The notes: generated by a model not told the origin, from the sequence alone. Numbered from the stretch's first letter, positions 52,779 through 61,868 are shown. The stretch: 64,000 bases of DNA from Undibacterium sp. KW1 (GCF_009937955.1 NZ_AP018439.1:1860001-1924000); one strand, 5' to 3'. A program made the numbers and translations.

Positions 52779-52799
52779 ACCTGACATCTTTTGTCAGGT
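52779..52799. promoter_or_regulatory. Perfect dyad operator in GST/YafY gap
   Basis: ACCTGACA, five bases, then TGTCAGGT form a perfect 8-base inverted repeat in the 141-base divergent gap. Its position, 55 bases before the regulator start and 67 bases before the GST start, is suitable for a regulator that controls both genes. Confidence 0.65.
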
Positions 52800-52853
52800 T
52801 AGCTTATTATTCTTTTATATTTTAAAAATACGGCAAAAGGATCAGTTTTTACC

Positions 52854-53825
52854 ATGCGTGCCAGCCGACTTATCTCCATCCTGACTATCCTGCAGGCACG
52901 TGGTTTTGCCACCGCGCCAGAACTGGCTGATGAATGCGCAGTCAATCTGCGCACTATCTATCGAGATATCGACGCCATGAGTGAGGCGGGCATCCCCATC
53001 TATAGCGAGCGTGGCTCTGGTGGCGGCTATCGTTTGCTCGATGGCTACCGCACCCAGCTCAATGGCTTGTCCGCCAAAGAGGCCGAGGCCCTGTTCATGA
53101 GCGGGCTGGCAGGAGCTGCAACGGATATGGGCTTGGGTTCAGTCATGATGGCAGCACAAAACAAGCTGCTGTCAGCCATGCCCGCCTCTTTACGTGAAGG
53201 TGCGCAGCAAATGCGTTCGCGCTTTCATCTCGATGCACCAGCCTGGTTTGGTCAGTCAGAGCAACCTGCACACTTGCCCAAGGTTGCCGATGCAGTGTGG
53301 GAGCAAAAGCGCATGCAGATACGGTACCAGAGCTGGAAGGGAATCAAAGAGCGCGTTGTCGAGCCCCTTGGCCTGGTCATGAAAAGCGGCTCCTGGTATC
53401 TGGTCGGGCAGGTGGATGGCACGCCACGCACTTACCGCATCTCACGCATACTGGAATTAGCTGTACTTGAAGAACGCTTCGAAAGACCGGCGCCTTTCGA
53501 TCTGGCAGCCTACTGGCGCAAATCTACCGAGCGCCTGGAGCAGGACATGCACAGGAATATGGCGACCGTGCGCCTGTCACCAAGAGGGGTGAAATTCAGG
53601 GAGCACTTTCTGTCGCCCTATGTTTTTTCTGAAATGCAGTTGGCCAGTGAACTTGACGGGGACGGCTGGTGCAGGGCGACCATGCCCGTAGGTTCCCTGA
53701 TGATGGCATGTGCAGAAATTCTGCGCTTTGGTGAAGATGCCGAAGTGCTGGAGCCGCCAGAGCTGGTGAGCAAGGTGAGGGAGCATGTAGAAAAGATGGC
53801 GATGATTTATAACAGACCCGCATAG
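52854..53825 (+). CDS. YafY/WYL-type transcriptional regulator
   Basis: This 323-residue protein has an N-terminal HTH_11 domain (SRLISILTILQARGFATAPE, LADECAVNLRTIYRDIDAMS, GIPIYSERGSGGGYRLLDG) and a WYL domain (about 140-225, including GLVMKSGSWYLVGQVDGTPR and TYRISRILEL) that senses a ligand. A C-terminal WCX part follows (LSPRGVKFREHFLSPYVFSE). ATG 52854 is preceded by AAAAGG. The divergent GST and the perfect dyad suggest that it represses or activates GST in response to a xenobiotic or metabolite. Confidence 0.88.
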   Translation: MRASRLISILTILQARGFATAPELADECAVNLRTIYRDIDAMSEAGIPIYSERGSGGGYRLLDGYRTQLNGLSAKEAEALFMSGLAGAATDMGLGSVMMAAQNKLLSAMPASLREGAQQMRSRFHLDAPAWFGQSEQPAHLPKVADAVWEQKRMQIRYQSWKGIKERVVEPLGLVMKSGSWYLVGQVDGTPRTYRISRILELAVLEERFERPAPFDLAAYWRKSTERLEQDMHRNMATVRLSPRGVKFREHFLSPYVFSEMQLASELDGDGWCRATMPVGSLMMACAEILRFGEDAEVLEPPELVSKVREHVEKMAMIYNRPA

Positions 53826-54064
53826 ACACGGCAGGCAAAAAAAGCCCACAACCGTTGCCAGTTGCGGGCGAACACCTTTGGAGAGGAATACTTCAAACCC
53901 GGTAGAACAATCTTCTGCTCTTCCCAGATACGCAATATGAAAAAATCAAATTACGAATTAATTATATACATTTTATCGATAAAATATAGATAAAAAGATT
54001 TTATTGTGGCTTTTCTGCGATATTTCTCTCCGGAATTGATCAACGACAATAGTCGTGGCGATAG

Positions 54065-54532
54065 CTAAGGTTTGTTGGGTTTGCTGCTTTTCATGCTCAG
54101 AGTCTTCAGGTAGGCGATCAGGTTTTTCCTGTCACCGTCTTTACTGACGCTGACATCCATTTGTTGTCCAGGGATATAGGCTTCAGGGTCTTGCAGCCAG
54201 CGGTCCAGGGTTTTTTCATTCCAGATTATCCTGGCATTGCGCAAGGCAGGTGAATACTCAAAGTCTGCAATGCTGCCAGCCTTGCGGCCAAATACATTGG
54301 CATGCCTGGGGCCGATATTGTTGGCTTCTACAGTATGGCAACCCAGGCAGCGCGATTCATAGATGATTTTGCCAGCCTGTATTTCATCTGTTTTGGTTGC
54401 CATTGCGTCAGCGGCGATCAGCGCGATGCCGAATGGCAGCAGGCATATGAGCAGTTTTCTAAAACTATTATCCAGCTTTGATTTTTCCTGCTGCACGGGC
54501 AAGACCCTGGCATTGAAAAGATCCGTCATCAT
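54065..54532 (-). CDS. c-type cytochrome
   Basis: This 155-residue protein has an N-terminal hydrophobic segment (about 27-46, LLICLLPFGIALIAADAMA) that exports or anchors it. The haem attachment site CLGCH (near 63-67) and the axial Met region IPGQQMDVSVSKDGDRKNLI with the distal methionine define a class I cytochrome c. KIIYESRCLGCH and YLKTLSMKS are typical. I start at ATG 54532; longer frames up to 54580 are possible. It carries electrons in the periplasm; the partner is unknown. Confidence 0.85.
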   Translation of the reverse strand: MMTDLFNARVLPVQQEKSKLDNSFRKLLICLLPFGIALIAADAMATKTDEIQAGKIIYESRCLGCHTVEANNIGPRHANVFGRKAGSIADFEYSPALRNARIIWNEKTLDRWLQDPEAYIPGQQMDVSVSKDGDRKNLIAYLKTLSMKSSKPNKP

Positions 54533-54905
54533 TGATACGCCAGTACAGTTGCCCTCGGCGCGGCACGGCATGTGTTGCAATAAATTGGACAGCGCCCGCC
54601 AGCCTGAATGGAAATATACAAATTTGTCATGATGTTCTCTTCGTATTCAAATAAGCAGCCCTGTTGCTGCTTGGGAATATACGCAGGCAGGTGCAGACTG
54701 GATTCACAATTTTTCAAAATTGCACGAAAGCAATCAAAATGTTAATTACTTGTTATTTGAAATGGTGGGAAGAAAATACAGCAGGAGGGGCGTATTGAAA
54801 GAGGCGAGTTAAATTGGATTAAGCTGGATTTAAGGTGATTGATCTTGATTGAGCCGGATTAATGTGAATCTGGCTCAATCACGTGCATCAGGATTGCGAA
54901 CGATC
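54533..54905. other. Gap holding a hairpin before the lysozyme stop
   Basis: About 370 bases between cytochrome c and the lysozyme gene on the same strand. It contains the hairpin at 54847-54880, and from about 54785 a stretch of short GGATT/TTGATT repeats. No gene. Confidence 0.4.
54847..54880. terminator. Hairpin at end of lysozyme gene
   Basis: GATTGAGCCGGATT (54847-54860) pairs with AATCTGGCTCAATC (54867-54880) with one mismatch. No T run follows on the minus strand, so termination by this hairpin alone is uncertain. It is 26 bases after the lysozyme stop. Confidence 0.5.
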
Positions 54906-55529
54906 TTATTTCTTTGCTGCAAATGCCAGCAAGTCCGCCATCGAACCGGCAAAGACATCGGTATCTACACTACCGGTGACGCCAGCCACGCTACCAGATT
55001 CAGAATTTTGCCAGAATGTCCAACTGCTCCAGCCAGTGGGAATTGTTGGCTGCGAAGCACCATATTGCGCAATCCACAATGCATACCTCGAAAAACTGTT
55101 ATTCATATTCTGGTTCCAGAACGATGGTCCGGTATAAATCATCGGTGTGCGACCCAGTGCCTGTTCTACCGTGTTGAGCCAGATTTGCAGGTTAGCCGCC
55201 AGCGTGGCATTACCAAAACCACCTTTATTGATTTCAATATCGACTACCGGGGGCAAGTCGCCAATGGCAATACTGCCTACCGCCTTGATGAAATTATTCG
55301 CCTGCGTCACAGGGTCATCATTACTCTCATAAAAATGATAAGCCCCGCGCAATATGCCCGCTGCCTTGATACCAGACCAATTGGTCTTGAACTGTGGGTC
55401 AGTATAGGTATTGCCATCTGTGGCCTTGGCAAAGGCAAAACTAATACCTGCACTTTTGACCGCAGTCCAGTTGACTGTGCCTTGATAGTGGGAAACATCA
55501 ATTCCCTGCACCTTGTTGTTGATTGCCAT
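54906..55529 (-). CDS. GH25 muramidase (lysozyme)
   Basis: This 207-residue protein is one complete GH25 domain: VQGIDVSHYQGTVNWTAVKS with the conserved Asp, FAFAKATDGNTYTDPQF, YHFYESNDDPVTQANNFIKA, PPVVDIEINKGG with the catalytic Asp-x-Glu, MIYTGPSFWN, and WTFWQNSESGSVAGVTGSVD. It cuts peptidoglycan between MurNAc and GlcNAc. It has no signal peptide, so it either leaves by another route or acts at lysis. GGAG precedes ATG 55529. There is no holin next to it and the gene stands alone, so an origin in a phage or transfer is inference. Confidence 0.9.
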   Translation of the reverse strand: MAINNKVQGIDVSHYQGTVNWTAVKSAGISFAFAKATDGNTYTDPQFKTNWSGIKAAGILRGAYHFYESNDDPVTQANNFIKAVGSIAIGDLPPVVDIEINKGGFGNATLAANLQIWLNTVEQALGRTPMIYTGPSFWNQNMNNSFSRYALWIAQYGASQPTIPTGWSSWTFWQNSESGSVAGVTGSVDTDVFAGSMADLLAFAAKK

Positions 55530-55722
55530 ACATATCTCCGCTGATGAATTCAGGGTTAAATAACAAATCGTTAAGATAACAGGAATATGGTTAATTATGC
55601 AAAAACAAGATGTTTTTCATGGGTGTTTTCTGACTTTTCCTTGTATGCCTGGTTCTGGCTGCCTACCCTGATTCATGGGTAAGCGATGAAAAGAGTGTCC
55701 ATCAAAGTCAGGGAGCCTGAGC

Positions 55723-56514
55723 ATGAAATTCATATTGCTAATTTTGCTTTGCCTGTGCGTGCCAGCATTGGCGGCAGATATCATCGACGTCAGCATTTAT
55801 GCCGACGAATCTTATCCACCGTACTCATACAAAGAAAATGGCGAGGCCAGAGGCATTTATCCTGCCATCTTCAGTAAAGCCTTCGAACGTATGCCTGCTT
55901 ACAAGGTGCACATCAAGCCAGTACCCTGGAAGCGCGGGCTCATGCTGATGGAAACCGGGCAGGGGCTGGCTTTGTTTCCACCCTATAACCGGCCACTTGA
56001 GCGCCCTTATCTTAACAATTCCGAGCCTGTGCTGACTGAACAGGTGGTGGCTTTTTGCAGTGAGATCTCCATGAAGGGAAGAAAACATCCCTCAAGTTGG
56101 CCCGAAGATTTCCAGGGACTGAAAGTTGGCATCAATGCCGGATTTCAAATCGGTGGCGACAAGTATAGAAAAGCCGTCAAGGATGGCAAGATGTTTGAAG
56201 ACCAGGCACCCAGCAACCGGTCCAATATACTCAAGCTCTTGCTGGGACGTATAGATTGCTACGTCAATGACCGTCTGTCCATCTTGTGGGAGATAGAGCA
56301 CATCAAGGCGGATGGCGTTTACGCTGACAGTAGCCAGGCCATCGTCGAAGCTGCAGTCATTAGCCAGGAGCAGGCTTACCTGGGATACACCAATCGCGAT
56401 AACGGGCGCTATCCCTACAAGCCTGATTTCATGCGTGCGCTGAACCAGATACTGACAGACATGAAGAAGTCGGGCGAGATACAGAAAATTGTAGAGGATG
56501 TGCTGAGCAAATAA
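55723..56514 (+). CDS. Periplasmic solute-binding protein, family 3
   Basis: This 263-residue protein has a signal peptide (1-18, ending LAA). It has the SBP_bac_3 layout: VSIYADESYPPYSYKENGEA at the start, then AIFSKAFERMPAYKVHIKPV, VPWKRGLMLMETGQGLALFP, a hinge, and lobe 2 with INAGFQIGGDKYRKAVKDGK and LLLGRIDCYVNDRLSILWEI. No permease or ATPase gene is adjacent, so it is an orphan, as is the one at 10359. AGGGAG precedes ATG 55723. Confidence 0.85.
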   Translation: MKFILLILLCLCVPALAADIIDVSIYADESYPPYSYKENGEARGIYPAIFSKAFERMPAYKVHIKPVPWKRGLMLMETGQGLALFPPYNRPLERPYLNNSEPVLTEQVVAFCSEISMKGRKHPSSWPEDFQGLKVGINAGFQIGGDKYRKAVKDGKMFEDQAPSNRSNILKLLLGRIDCYVNDRLSILWEIEHIKADGVYADSSQAIVEAAVISQEQAYLGYTNRDNGRYPYKPDFMRALNQILTDMKKSGEIQKIVEDVLSK

Positions 56515-56673
56515 AGGGCACGGAATTACTTTGCAAGTTCGCGTGAACCAGGGGACGAGTCAGGCCCGGTATCAGAGGCTTGAACATAAGGTGAGTCTGT
56601 GGAACTATACGGCATGCATGGCGGGTAATGTCGCCGTGCATACCCAACCTGGTCAACCTTAGAATAGTGATAC

Positions 56674-56832
56674 ATGAACATACACCTGTCCCTGATGCCC
56701 ATCCTTGCCCTTGTCGCTGGCATTTGCATACTGATCAAACCCAAGCTCGTCAGCTTCATCGTGGCGCTTTACCTGATAGCCATAGGCCTCATCGGTATTC
56801 TTGGACTTGGACGGTTTGGTCTGCATTTGTAA
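56674..56832 (+). CDS. DUF3096 small membrane protein
   Basis: A 52-residue protein that is almost entirely membrane: an N-terminal MNIHLSLMPILALVAGICIL segment and a second hydrophobic segment (IVALYLIAIGLIGILGLG) separated by KPKL. This is the DUF3096 pattern, a short two-segment protein found in many proteobacteria with no known function. There is no strong ribosome site before ATG 56674. It lies 159 bases after the solute-binding gene. Confidence 0.75.
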   Translation: MNIHLSLMPILALVAGICILIKPKLVSFIVALYLIAIGLIGILGLGRFGLHL

Positions 56833-56908
56833 ACGAGACCAGGCAATCAGCTGCGCAGGTTCAGGGCTGAACCGGGCAAAGACATCGATTAATGAGGAGT
56901 TGGCAAAG

Positions 56909-57421
56909 ATGACGGCTGCATCGATTTACCCACTCGAAGGTGGTTGTGATTGCGGCATGCTGCGCTATCGCATGCTCAGTGCGCCGCTGATCGTACATTG
57001 CTGTCATTGCCACTGGTGTCAGCGTGAAAGCGGCACTGCCTTTGCCCTTAATGCCATGATAGAGGCTGACCGTGTCATTCACACCGGGGCAGAACCTGAA
57101 CTGGTGGAGACGCCATCAGCCAGTGGCAAAGGCCAGAAAATTGCGCGCTGCCCGCATTGTCGGATAGCCATCTGGAGCAATTATGCGGGTGCCGGGCCTT
57201 TGTTACGGTTTGTACGGGTAGGTACGATTGATCAGCCAGACCACCTGCCGCCAGACATTCACATTTATACCGAATCAAAGCAGCCATGGCTAAATCTGGC
57301 TGGAGACATACCCGTGATGGCTCAGTATTACGACAGGGACTTATATTGGTCTGCTGCCAGTCTGGCCAGACGGCTTGTACTGTTGCCGCAAATCGAGGCT
57401 TATCAGGCAAGAAAATCTTAG
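56909..57421 (+). CDS. GFA family zinc-binding protein
   Basis: This 170-residue protein of the glutathione-dependent formaldehyde-activating (GFA) group has the zinc-cysteine motifs GGCDCGMLRY (near 12-21), HCCHCHWCQRESG (near 33-45), and RCPHCRIAIW (near 86-95). GFA members bind two zinc ions and act on formaldehyde-glutathione or other thiol adducts; the precise role here is unknown. ATG 56909 is behind GAGGAG; the longer frame to 56801 overlaps DUF3096 and is rejected. Confidence 0.88.
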   Translation: MTAASIYPLEGGCDCGMLRYRMLSAPLIVHCCHCHWCQRESGTAFALNAMIEADRVIHTGAEPELVETPSASGKGQKIARCPHCRIAIWSNYAGAGPLLRFVRVGTIDQPDHLPPDIHIYTESKQPWLNLAGDIPVMAQYYDRDLYWSAASLARRLVLLPQIEAYQARKS

Positions 57422-57841
57422 AAACCGCTTATTTCTATTCCCGTCAGGATGAATTGATTGCTGCCTGGCTCTGGTCTCATGAACTCATAAGCTTACGTAG
57501 CCAGTTGTCGGGCAGCCTGTTGATATTGGCGTTATTTTTTTACAGGCAAATAATTCGTACTGTAAGCCGGACGCAGTTTGGTACGCAAATAAAGCTTTGC
57601 TGAGGCTCGCCAAAGATCACGCATAGCGAATCGCCTGCCCAGGCATAAACTGTAAAGACAGATGTCGATTCTGTATGGCCTTCAAATGAAGTACTGGCTT
57701 TGTACCCATGGACTGTTCATGAGTACCCGAATGAACGGCTGCGTCATTGTAGATATTTGCGTAATTCGGTAAAATAAATTCAAATCAGTACAATATTTTG
57801 CGGAACGAGCAAAGATGGGCTAAGCTCACCCAAAGAGTGAC
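57422..57841. other. Gene-free stretch before the LysR gene
   Basis: About 420 bases. I see no credible gene on either strand, and no divergent target gene for the LysR-type regulator at this end. A T-rich tract lies near 57530-57545. Confidence 0.4.
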
Positions 57842-58762
57842 ATGACCATGCTGGATGAAATCAAAACCTTTATCGCGGTTGCTACTGAAGGCAGTTTCAG
57901 TGCTGTTGCGCGCAGCCATGATCTGGCGGTCTCTTCCATTACCCGCAAGCTTGATGCACTGGAGGCCGATCTGGGTGTCAGGCTGTTTGCCCGCAGTTCG
58001 CGCTCCATCACTTTGACTGATGCCGGTAATCAGTTTTTGCCGCGTGCCCGTACCATCGTTGCTGAAATGGAAGAGGCCAGGCATGTGCTGGCTGACCTGC
58101 ATGCTGATCCGCGAGGTTTGTTGACGGTAACAGCGCCGTCAGCGTTTGGCCGCATGCACGTAGTGCCTGCATTGGCCAGTTTTCTTGAACGCTATCCTTT
58201 GATGCAGATAGATTTGCATCTCAGCGATGATTTCGTCGATTTGCTCACGCGCAGGGTGGATGTGGCGATACGCATAGGTGTGCTGCCTGATAGTGACCTG
58301 GTTGCTACCCGGCTGGCGCCGATTAATCGGCTGGCTTGTGCCAGCCCGGCTTATCTGGCTGCGCATGGGCGGCCAGACTCTCCCGAGCAATTGCTGCAAC
58401 ACAATTGCCTCAATATCGCATCGACACCCTTGCCGTATGGCTGGTGGAGTTTTGCGGGTGTCAGGAATGAGGCGGCCTTGCCAGTCAAAGGCAATTTCAA
58501 AAGTGATGATACCGAAGCGCTGCTCGCTGCCGCAGTAGCGGGTATGGGCATTGCACATCTTGCCAGCTGGATGGTGTGTGACATGCTGCGCTCAGGCAAG
58601 CTGGAACTCTTGTTCCCCAACTTGCCCATGCCCGCCAAAGCTGCACAGACTGGCATACATGCGGTGCGTATGCCCGGGCGTTCGCATACTGCCAAGGCGC
58701 AGTTGTTTATCGCCCATCTCAAGGCTTGTTTTGGTGAGGAGCCGTATTGGGAAGATTTTTAA
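57842..58762 (+). CDS. LysR-type transcriptional regulator
   Basis: This 306-residue protein has an N-terminal HTH (TMLDEIKTFIAVATEGSFSA, VARSHDLAVSSITRKLDALE, LGVRLFARSSRSITLTDAGN) and a C-terminal effector-binding domain (about 92-300; LLTVTAPSAFGRMHVVPALA, MGIAHLASWMVCDMLRSGKL). It belongs to the CrgA/DhcR-like branch that often acts on genes of reductases or efflux. No divergent target gene is adjacent, so its regulon is not evident. No strong ribosome site precedes its start ATG 57842. Confidence 0.88.
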   Translation: MTMLDEIKTFIAVATEGSFSAVARSHDLAVSSITRKLDALEADLGVRLFARSSRSITLTDAGNQFLPRARTIVAEMEEARHVLADLHADPRGLLTVTAPSAFGRMHVVPALASFLERYPLMQIDLHLSDDFVDLLTRRVDVAIRIGVLPDSDLVATRLAPINRLACASPAYLAAHGRPDSPEQLLQHNCLNIASTPLPYGWWSFAGVRNEAALPVKGNFKSDDTEALLAAAVAGMGIAHLASWMVCDMLRSGKLELLFPNLPMPAKAAQTGIHAVRMPGRSHTAKAQLFIAHLKACFGEEPYWEDF

Positions 58763-58932
58763 GCAATGCTCAGGATGGTGCCAGTCGCGACTATCCTGCG
58801 TACTGATCTTCAGGTTTGGGCTAAATAAGGGGGCGGGAAGAGCAAGTAATCTTGCAGAACAGCCTGCGTTGGCATTGCTGCCCACACCAGGCTGTTACAT
58901 TTCGTCAGTCAGGCTGACGAGCTAGGCTGATG

Positions 58933-59127
58933 TTAGCCTATGCAGCCAGCGCAACGATAGCGTGGTGTGTAGAACAGGTTGCAGGAATCCTGGTTGCCAT
59001 TCTGGCATTCTTCAAACCAGGCTACACAAGTCTCACATGGAATAAGGGCAGATGCGCTGCCTGCGAAACCGAAAGCAATTCCAACGCCGACAAAAAATGT
59101 AAACAATGCTTTTTTCATTTTGCTCAT
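58933..59127 (-). CDS. Small secreted cysteine-rich peptide
   Basis: This 64-residue precursor starts at ATG 59127 with an excellent AGGAG, spaced 6 bases. It has a signal peptide (1-27, KALFTFFVGVGIAFGFAGSA) then a mature peptide of ~37 residues with six cysteines, of the CxxC-x6-C-x6-C-x9-C-x2-C type (PCETCVAWFEECQNG, QDSCNLF, RCAGCIG). I recognise no family. Such a compact, disulphide-capable secreted peptide could be an effector, a toxin-like peptide or a metal binder. Nothing nearby suggests an export or immunity gene. Confidence 0.7.
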   Translation of the reverse strand: MSKMKKALFTFFVGVGIAFGFAGSASALIPCETCVAWFEECQNGNQDSCNLFYTPRYRCAGCIG

Positions 59128-59386
59128 TACTGACTCCTGGGGTTGTATGAAAGTCAAATGTCGTTGTGTCGAGAGTAATCTCGACGCGTTGATGCTATGT
59201 TAACAATATCAAGAGGTCAATATTTATTTATTGAATATACTTATTAAATATTTATATTGACAATATTTGTCTGTCCGGAATATTGTTCACAACTGCTGGT
59301 CGTGACTCAGGCCATGGAAACTTGATTGCAGTTCATCAACGCCTGGCCTGCAATCGTTGTTTGGCTTATCAATGGAAGGTGGAAAA

Positions 59387-59770
59387 ATGCTGAAACAGAG
59401 ACTGAAATCAATCGCTTCATACGCTTTGATCCTTGTCGCTGGCCTGGCTGTTGGGCTGGCAGCGGCTAATGTCCCGCGCTGGCTGACGCCGGCTTATATT
59501 GAAGGGGATTACAAGGCGTATTTCCCTGATGCAAAGACCAAGGTCGTGCTGTATGCGACAGCTACTTGCCCATATTGCGCCAAAACCCAGGAATACCTGA
59601 AGGCGAAAAATATCGCCTACGTCAAATTTGATATCAATGAATCAGAGCAGGCACGCAAGGAATTCAAGCAGTTGAAAGGAGAGATCGTACCGCTGATACT
59701 GGTTGGCAACCGCCAGATAGCCGGGTTCAAACCTGAAGTTCTGGATTCAGCATTACAGCAACTGCATTAG
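59387..59770 (+). CDS. Membrane-anchored glutaredoxin-like protein
   Basis: This 127-residue protein has an N-terminal TM anchor (about 8-27) followed by a thioredoxin-fold domain with the redox-active CPYC (VVLYATATCPYCAKTQEYLK, near 52-71), VPLILVGNRQIAGF and a final helix. It would reduce disulphides or glutathionylated proteins at the periplasmic or membrane face. GGAAGGTGG precedes ATG 59387; ATG 59357 is further from a good site. A terminator follows at 59811. Confidence 0.85.
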   Translation: MLKQRLKSIASYALILVAGLAVGLAAANVPRWLTPAYIEGDYKAYFPDAKTKVVLYATATCPYCAKTQEYLKAKNIAYVKFDINESEQARKEFKQLKGEIVPLILVGNRQIAGFKPEVLDSALQQLH

Positions 59771-59810
59771 TGCAAGGCGCTGATTGTCTTGCAAGTGCCA
59801 ACCTTGCGTA

Positions 59811-59840
59811 AGCCGACGCGATTACCATCGTCGGCTTTCT
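59811..59840 (+). terminator. Rho-independent terminator after glutaredoxin gene
   Basis: AGCCGACG (59811-59818) pairs with CGTCGGCT (59829-59836), loop of 10 bases, then TTCT. It sits 41 bases after the stop and serves the plus-strand gene. Confidence 0.6.
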
Positions 59841-59866
59841 GCTGACTTTCTGCTGAATTAGACTGT

Positions 59867-60181
59867 TCAGATAAAATGACAGACATAATCGAGGGTATCA
59901 ATAGTCTCGATTTCAAAACGTGAATTGGCCGGGACGTTGAATTGCTGGCCAGCTTCATAGGTATTCCATTCCGTTTCACCTTGCAAACGTATGCGGCATT
60001 TGCCTGCATTTACTTCCATGATCTCCGCTGCCGCCGTATTGAATACCAGGCTCGACGGGAAGATCACGCCTATGGTTTTTTTGCTGCCATCGGCAAACAA
60101 AACCGTGTGGGATACGCATTTGCCATCGAAGTAGAGATTGGCTTTTTTAACGACGCTGACTAGATCAAATTGGGTAGACAT
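59867..60181 (-). CDS. ppnP: Pyrimidine/purine nucleoside phosphorylase
   Basis: This 104-residue single cupin-like barrel of the PpnP (YaiE/DUF1255) family splits nucleosides with phosphate. The family start [20 protein letters not shown] and the motifs [40 protein letters not shown] and DYVCHFI are visible and the length is normal. It lies on the same strand as argG, after that gene's terminator, so it is probably a separate unit. Confidence 0.9.
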   Translation of the reverse strand: MSTQFDLVSVVKKANLYFDGKCVSHTVLFADGSKKTIGVIFPSSLVFNTAAAEIMEVNAGKCRIRLQGETEWNTYEAGQQFNVPANSRFEIETIDTLDYVCHFI

Positions 60182-60196
60182 TTTTTAGATTCCAAG

Positions 60197-60230
60197 AAAA
60201 AACGACCCGCGCAAATGAATGGGCGGGTCG
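60197..60230 (-). terminator. Rho-independent terminator of argG
   Basis: CGACCCGC (60203-60210) pairs with GCGGGTCG (60223-60230); on the minus strand the stem is followed by TTTTTT (60197-60202). It ends the argG transcript, 24 bases after its stop, and precedes ppnP. Confidence 0.85.
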
Positions 60231-60253
60231 TGCGGGATAATAAACTCAGGTGA

Positions 60254-61486
60254 TTACTGACCGCGTTTTGCGCGGGCATTGGCTGCAATACGCATGCGCA
60301 ATGCATTCAGCTTGATGAAGCCGCCAGCGTCTGCCTGGTTGTAGGCACCGCCATCTTCATCAAAGGTTGCGATGTTCATGTCGAACAGCGAATCGGTTTT
60401 GGAGTCGCGCGATACCGTGATGACATTGCCCTTGTACAGCTTCAGGCGCACCCAGCCATTGACTGTGTGTTGGGTATGATCGATCAGGGTTTGCAGAGCG
60501 ACGCGCTCTGGAGCCCACCAGTAGCCGTTATAAATCAGACTGGCGTAACGTGGCATCAGGTCATCTTTCAGATGGGCGACTTCACGGTCCAGGGTGATGG
60601 ATTCTATCGCACGGTGCGCGCGCAGCATGATGGTGCCGCCCGGCGTTTCATAGCAGCCGCGGGATTTCATACCGACATAGCGGTTTTCCACCAGGTCCAG
60701 ACGACCGATGCCGTGCTTGCCACCGAGGCGGTTCAATTCTGTCAGTACCGTCGCTGGCGACATGCGTACACCATTCAGTGCAACGATATCGCCGCGTTCA
60801 AATTCTACATCCAGGTATTCTGGCTGGTCTGGTGCAGCTTCTGGGCTGACAGTCCAGCGCCACATGGATTCTTCAGCCTCAGCACTTGGGTTTTCCAGGT
60901 GGCGGCCTTCAAAACTGATGTGCAGCAGGTTGGCATCCATGGAGTAGGGCGCGCCACCGTTTTTATGCTTCTGGTCGATTTCTATGCCCGCATCTTCCGC
61001 ATATTTCATCAGTTTTTCGCGGGACAGCAAATCCCATTCACGCCATGGAGCAATGATCTTGATACCTGGCATCAACGCATAGGCGCCGAGCTCGAAACGC
61101 ACCTGGTCATTACCTTTGCCAGTCGCACCGTGGGAAATGGTGTCTGCACCAGTTTCTTTGGCGATTTCGATGAGGCGCTTGGCGATCAGTGGGCGGGCGA
61201 TGGACGTACCCAGCAGGTATTCACCTTCATACACCGTATTGGCACGGAACATAGGGAAGACGAAGTCGCGTACGAATTCTTCACGCACATCATCGATAAA
61301 AATATTTTCAGGCTTGATACCAAACTTAATGGCTTTGGCACGCGCTGGTTCCAGCTCTTCACCCTGGCCCAGATCGGCAGTGAAAGTGACGATTTCACAC
61401 TGATAATTATCTTGCAGCCATTTCAAAATGACAGAGGTATCCAGGCCGCCAGAATAGGCGAGGACGACTTTTTTAGTATCGCTCAT
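60254..61486 (-). CDS. argG: Argininosuccinate synthase
   Basis: ArgG joins citrulline and aspartate with ATP to form argininosuccinate. The 410-residue length is normal. Motifs in order: [20 protein letters not shown] with the ATP-PPase loop, [60 protein letters not shown] and [20 protein letters not shown]. It follows argF on the same strand with a 382-base gap containing a dispersed repeat. Its terminator is at 60197-60230. Confidence 0.96.
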   Translation of the reverse strand: MSDTKKVVLAYSGGLDTSVILKWLQDNYQCEIVTFTADLGQGEELEPARAKAIKFGIKPENIFIDDVREEFVRDFVFPMFRANTVYEGEYLLGTSIARPLIAKRLIEIAKETGADTISHGATGKGNDQVRFELGAYALMPGIKIIAPWREWDLLSREKLMKYAEDAGIEIDQKHKNGGAPYSMDANLLHISFEGRHLENPSAEAEESMWRWTVSPEAAPDQPEYLDVEFERGDIVALNGVRMSPATVLTELNRLGGKHGIGRLDLVENRYVGMKSRGCYETPGGTIMLRAHRAIESITLDREVAHLKDDLMPRYASLIYNGYWWAPERVALQTLIDHTQHTVNGWVRLKLYKGNVITVSRDSKTDSLFDMNIATFDEDGGAYNQADAGGFIKLNALRMRIAANARAKRGQ

Positions 61487-61868
61487 GATGTGCTTTCAAA
61501 ATTAAACTAACTTTATGCTGAAGACCAAAAAGCTCACCACAGAGACACAGAGGAAGGAGAAGATTCTGGTAGGAATCTTCCGTTTCGCAGGCGAATGGCA
61601 TGCCATTCGAATTCCCTGCTACACCACAGAGAAAATCATGAGAGAGCACATCATTCATTTACCTGCTTCTTTGTTTCGATGGCAGAGATTTATTTGATCT
61701 TATCTTTCCAATACAAATACGATTTAGCAGAGACAACAATTCATACGCAGAGGTTTAACTGATTAAAGAGTAAACGTATTTCAACAAGATTTTCTCCGGT
61801 TTTTCTCTGTGTCTCTGTGCCTCTGTGTTGAGAGGTCTTTTTCAAAAATTACGGTGTTCAAAACAAGA
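61487..61868. other. argF-argG gap with dispersed repeat
   Basis: About 380 bases without a credible gene. Copy 3 of the CACAGAG-type repeat occupies most of it. The promoter of argG should lie here, but I saw no strong consensus. Confidence 0.5.
61529..61845. repeat. Dispersed CACAGAG-type inverted repeat, copy 3
   Basis: The left arm is TCACCACAGAGACACAGAGG (about 61533-61552) and the right arm CTCTGTGTCTCTGTGCCTCT (about 61805-61824), about 250 bases apart. The same arm sequences occur in the kyn locus at 29281-29420 and, in diverged form, at 31021-31130. Confidence 0.7.

Noticed and set aside
57286..57603. Open frame overlapping the end of the GFA gene
   Set aside because: Starts inside GFA in another frame, no ribosome site, no family.
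60467..61510. 347-codon plus-strand open frame opposite argG
   Set aside because: Exact antisense shadow of a well-conserved argG gene.
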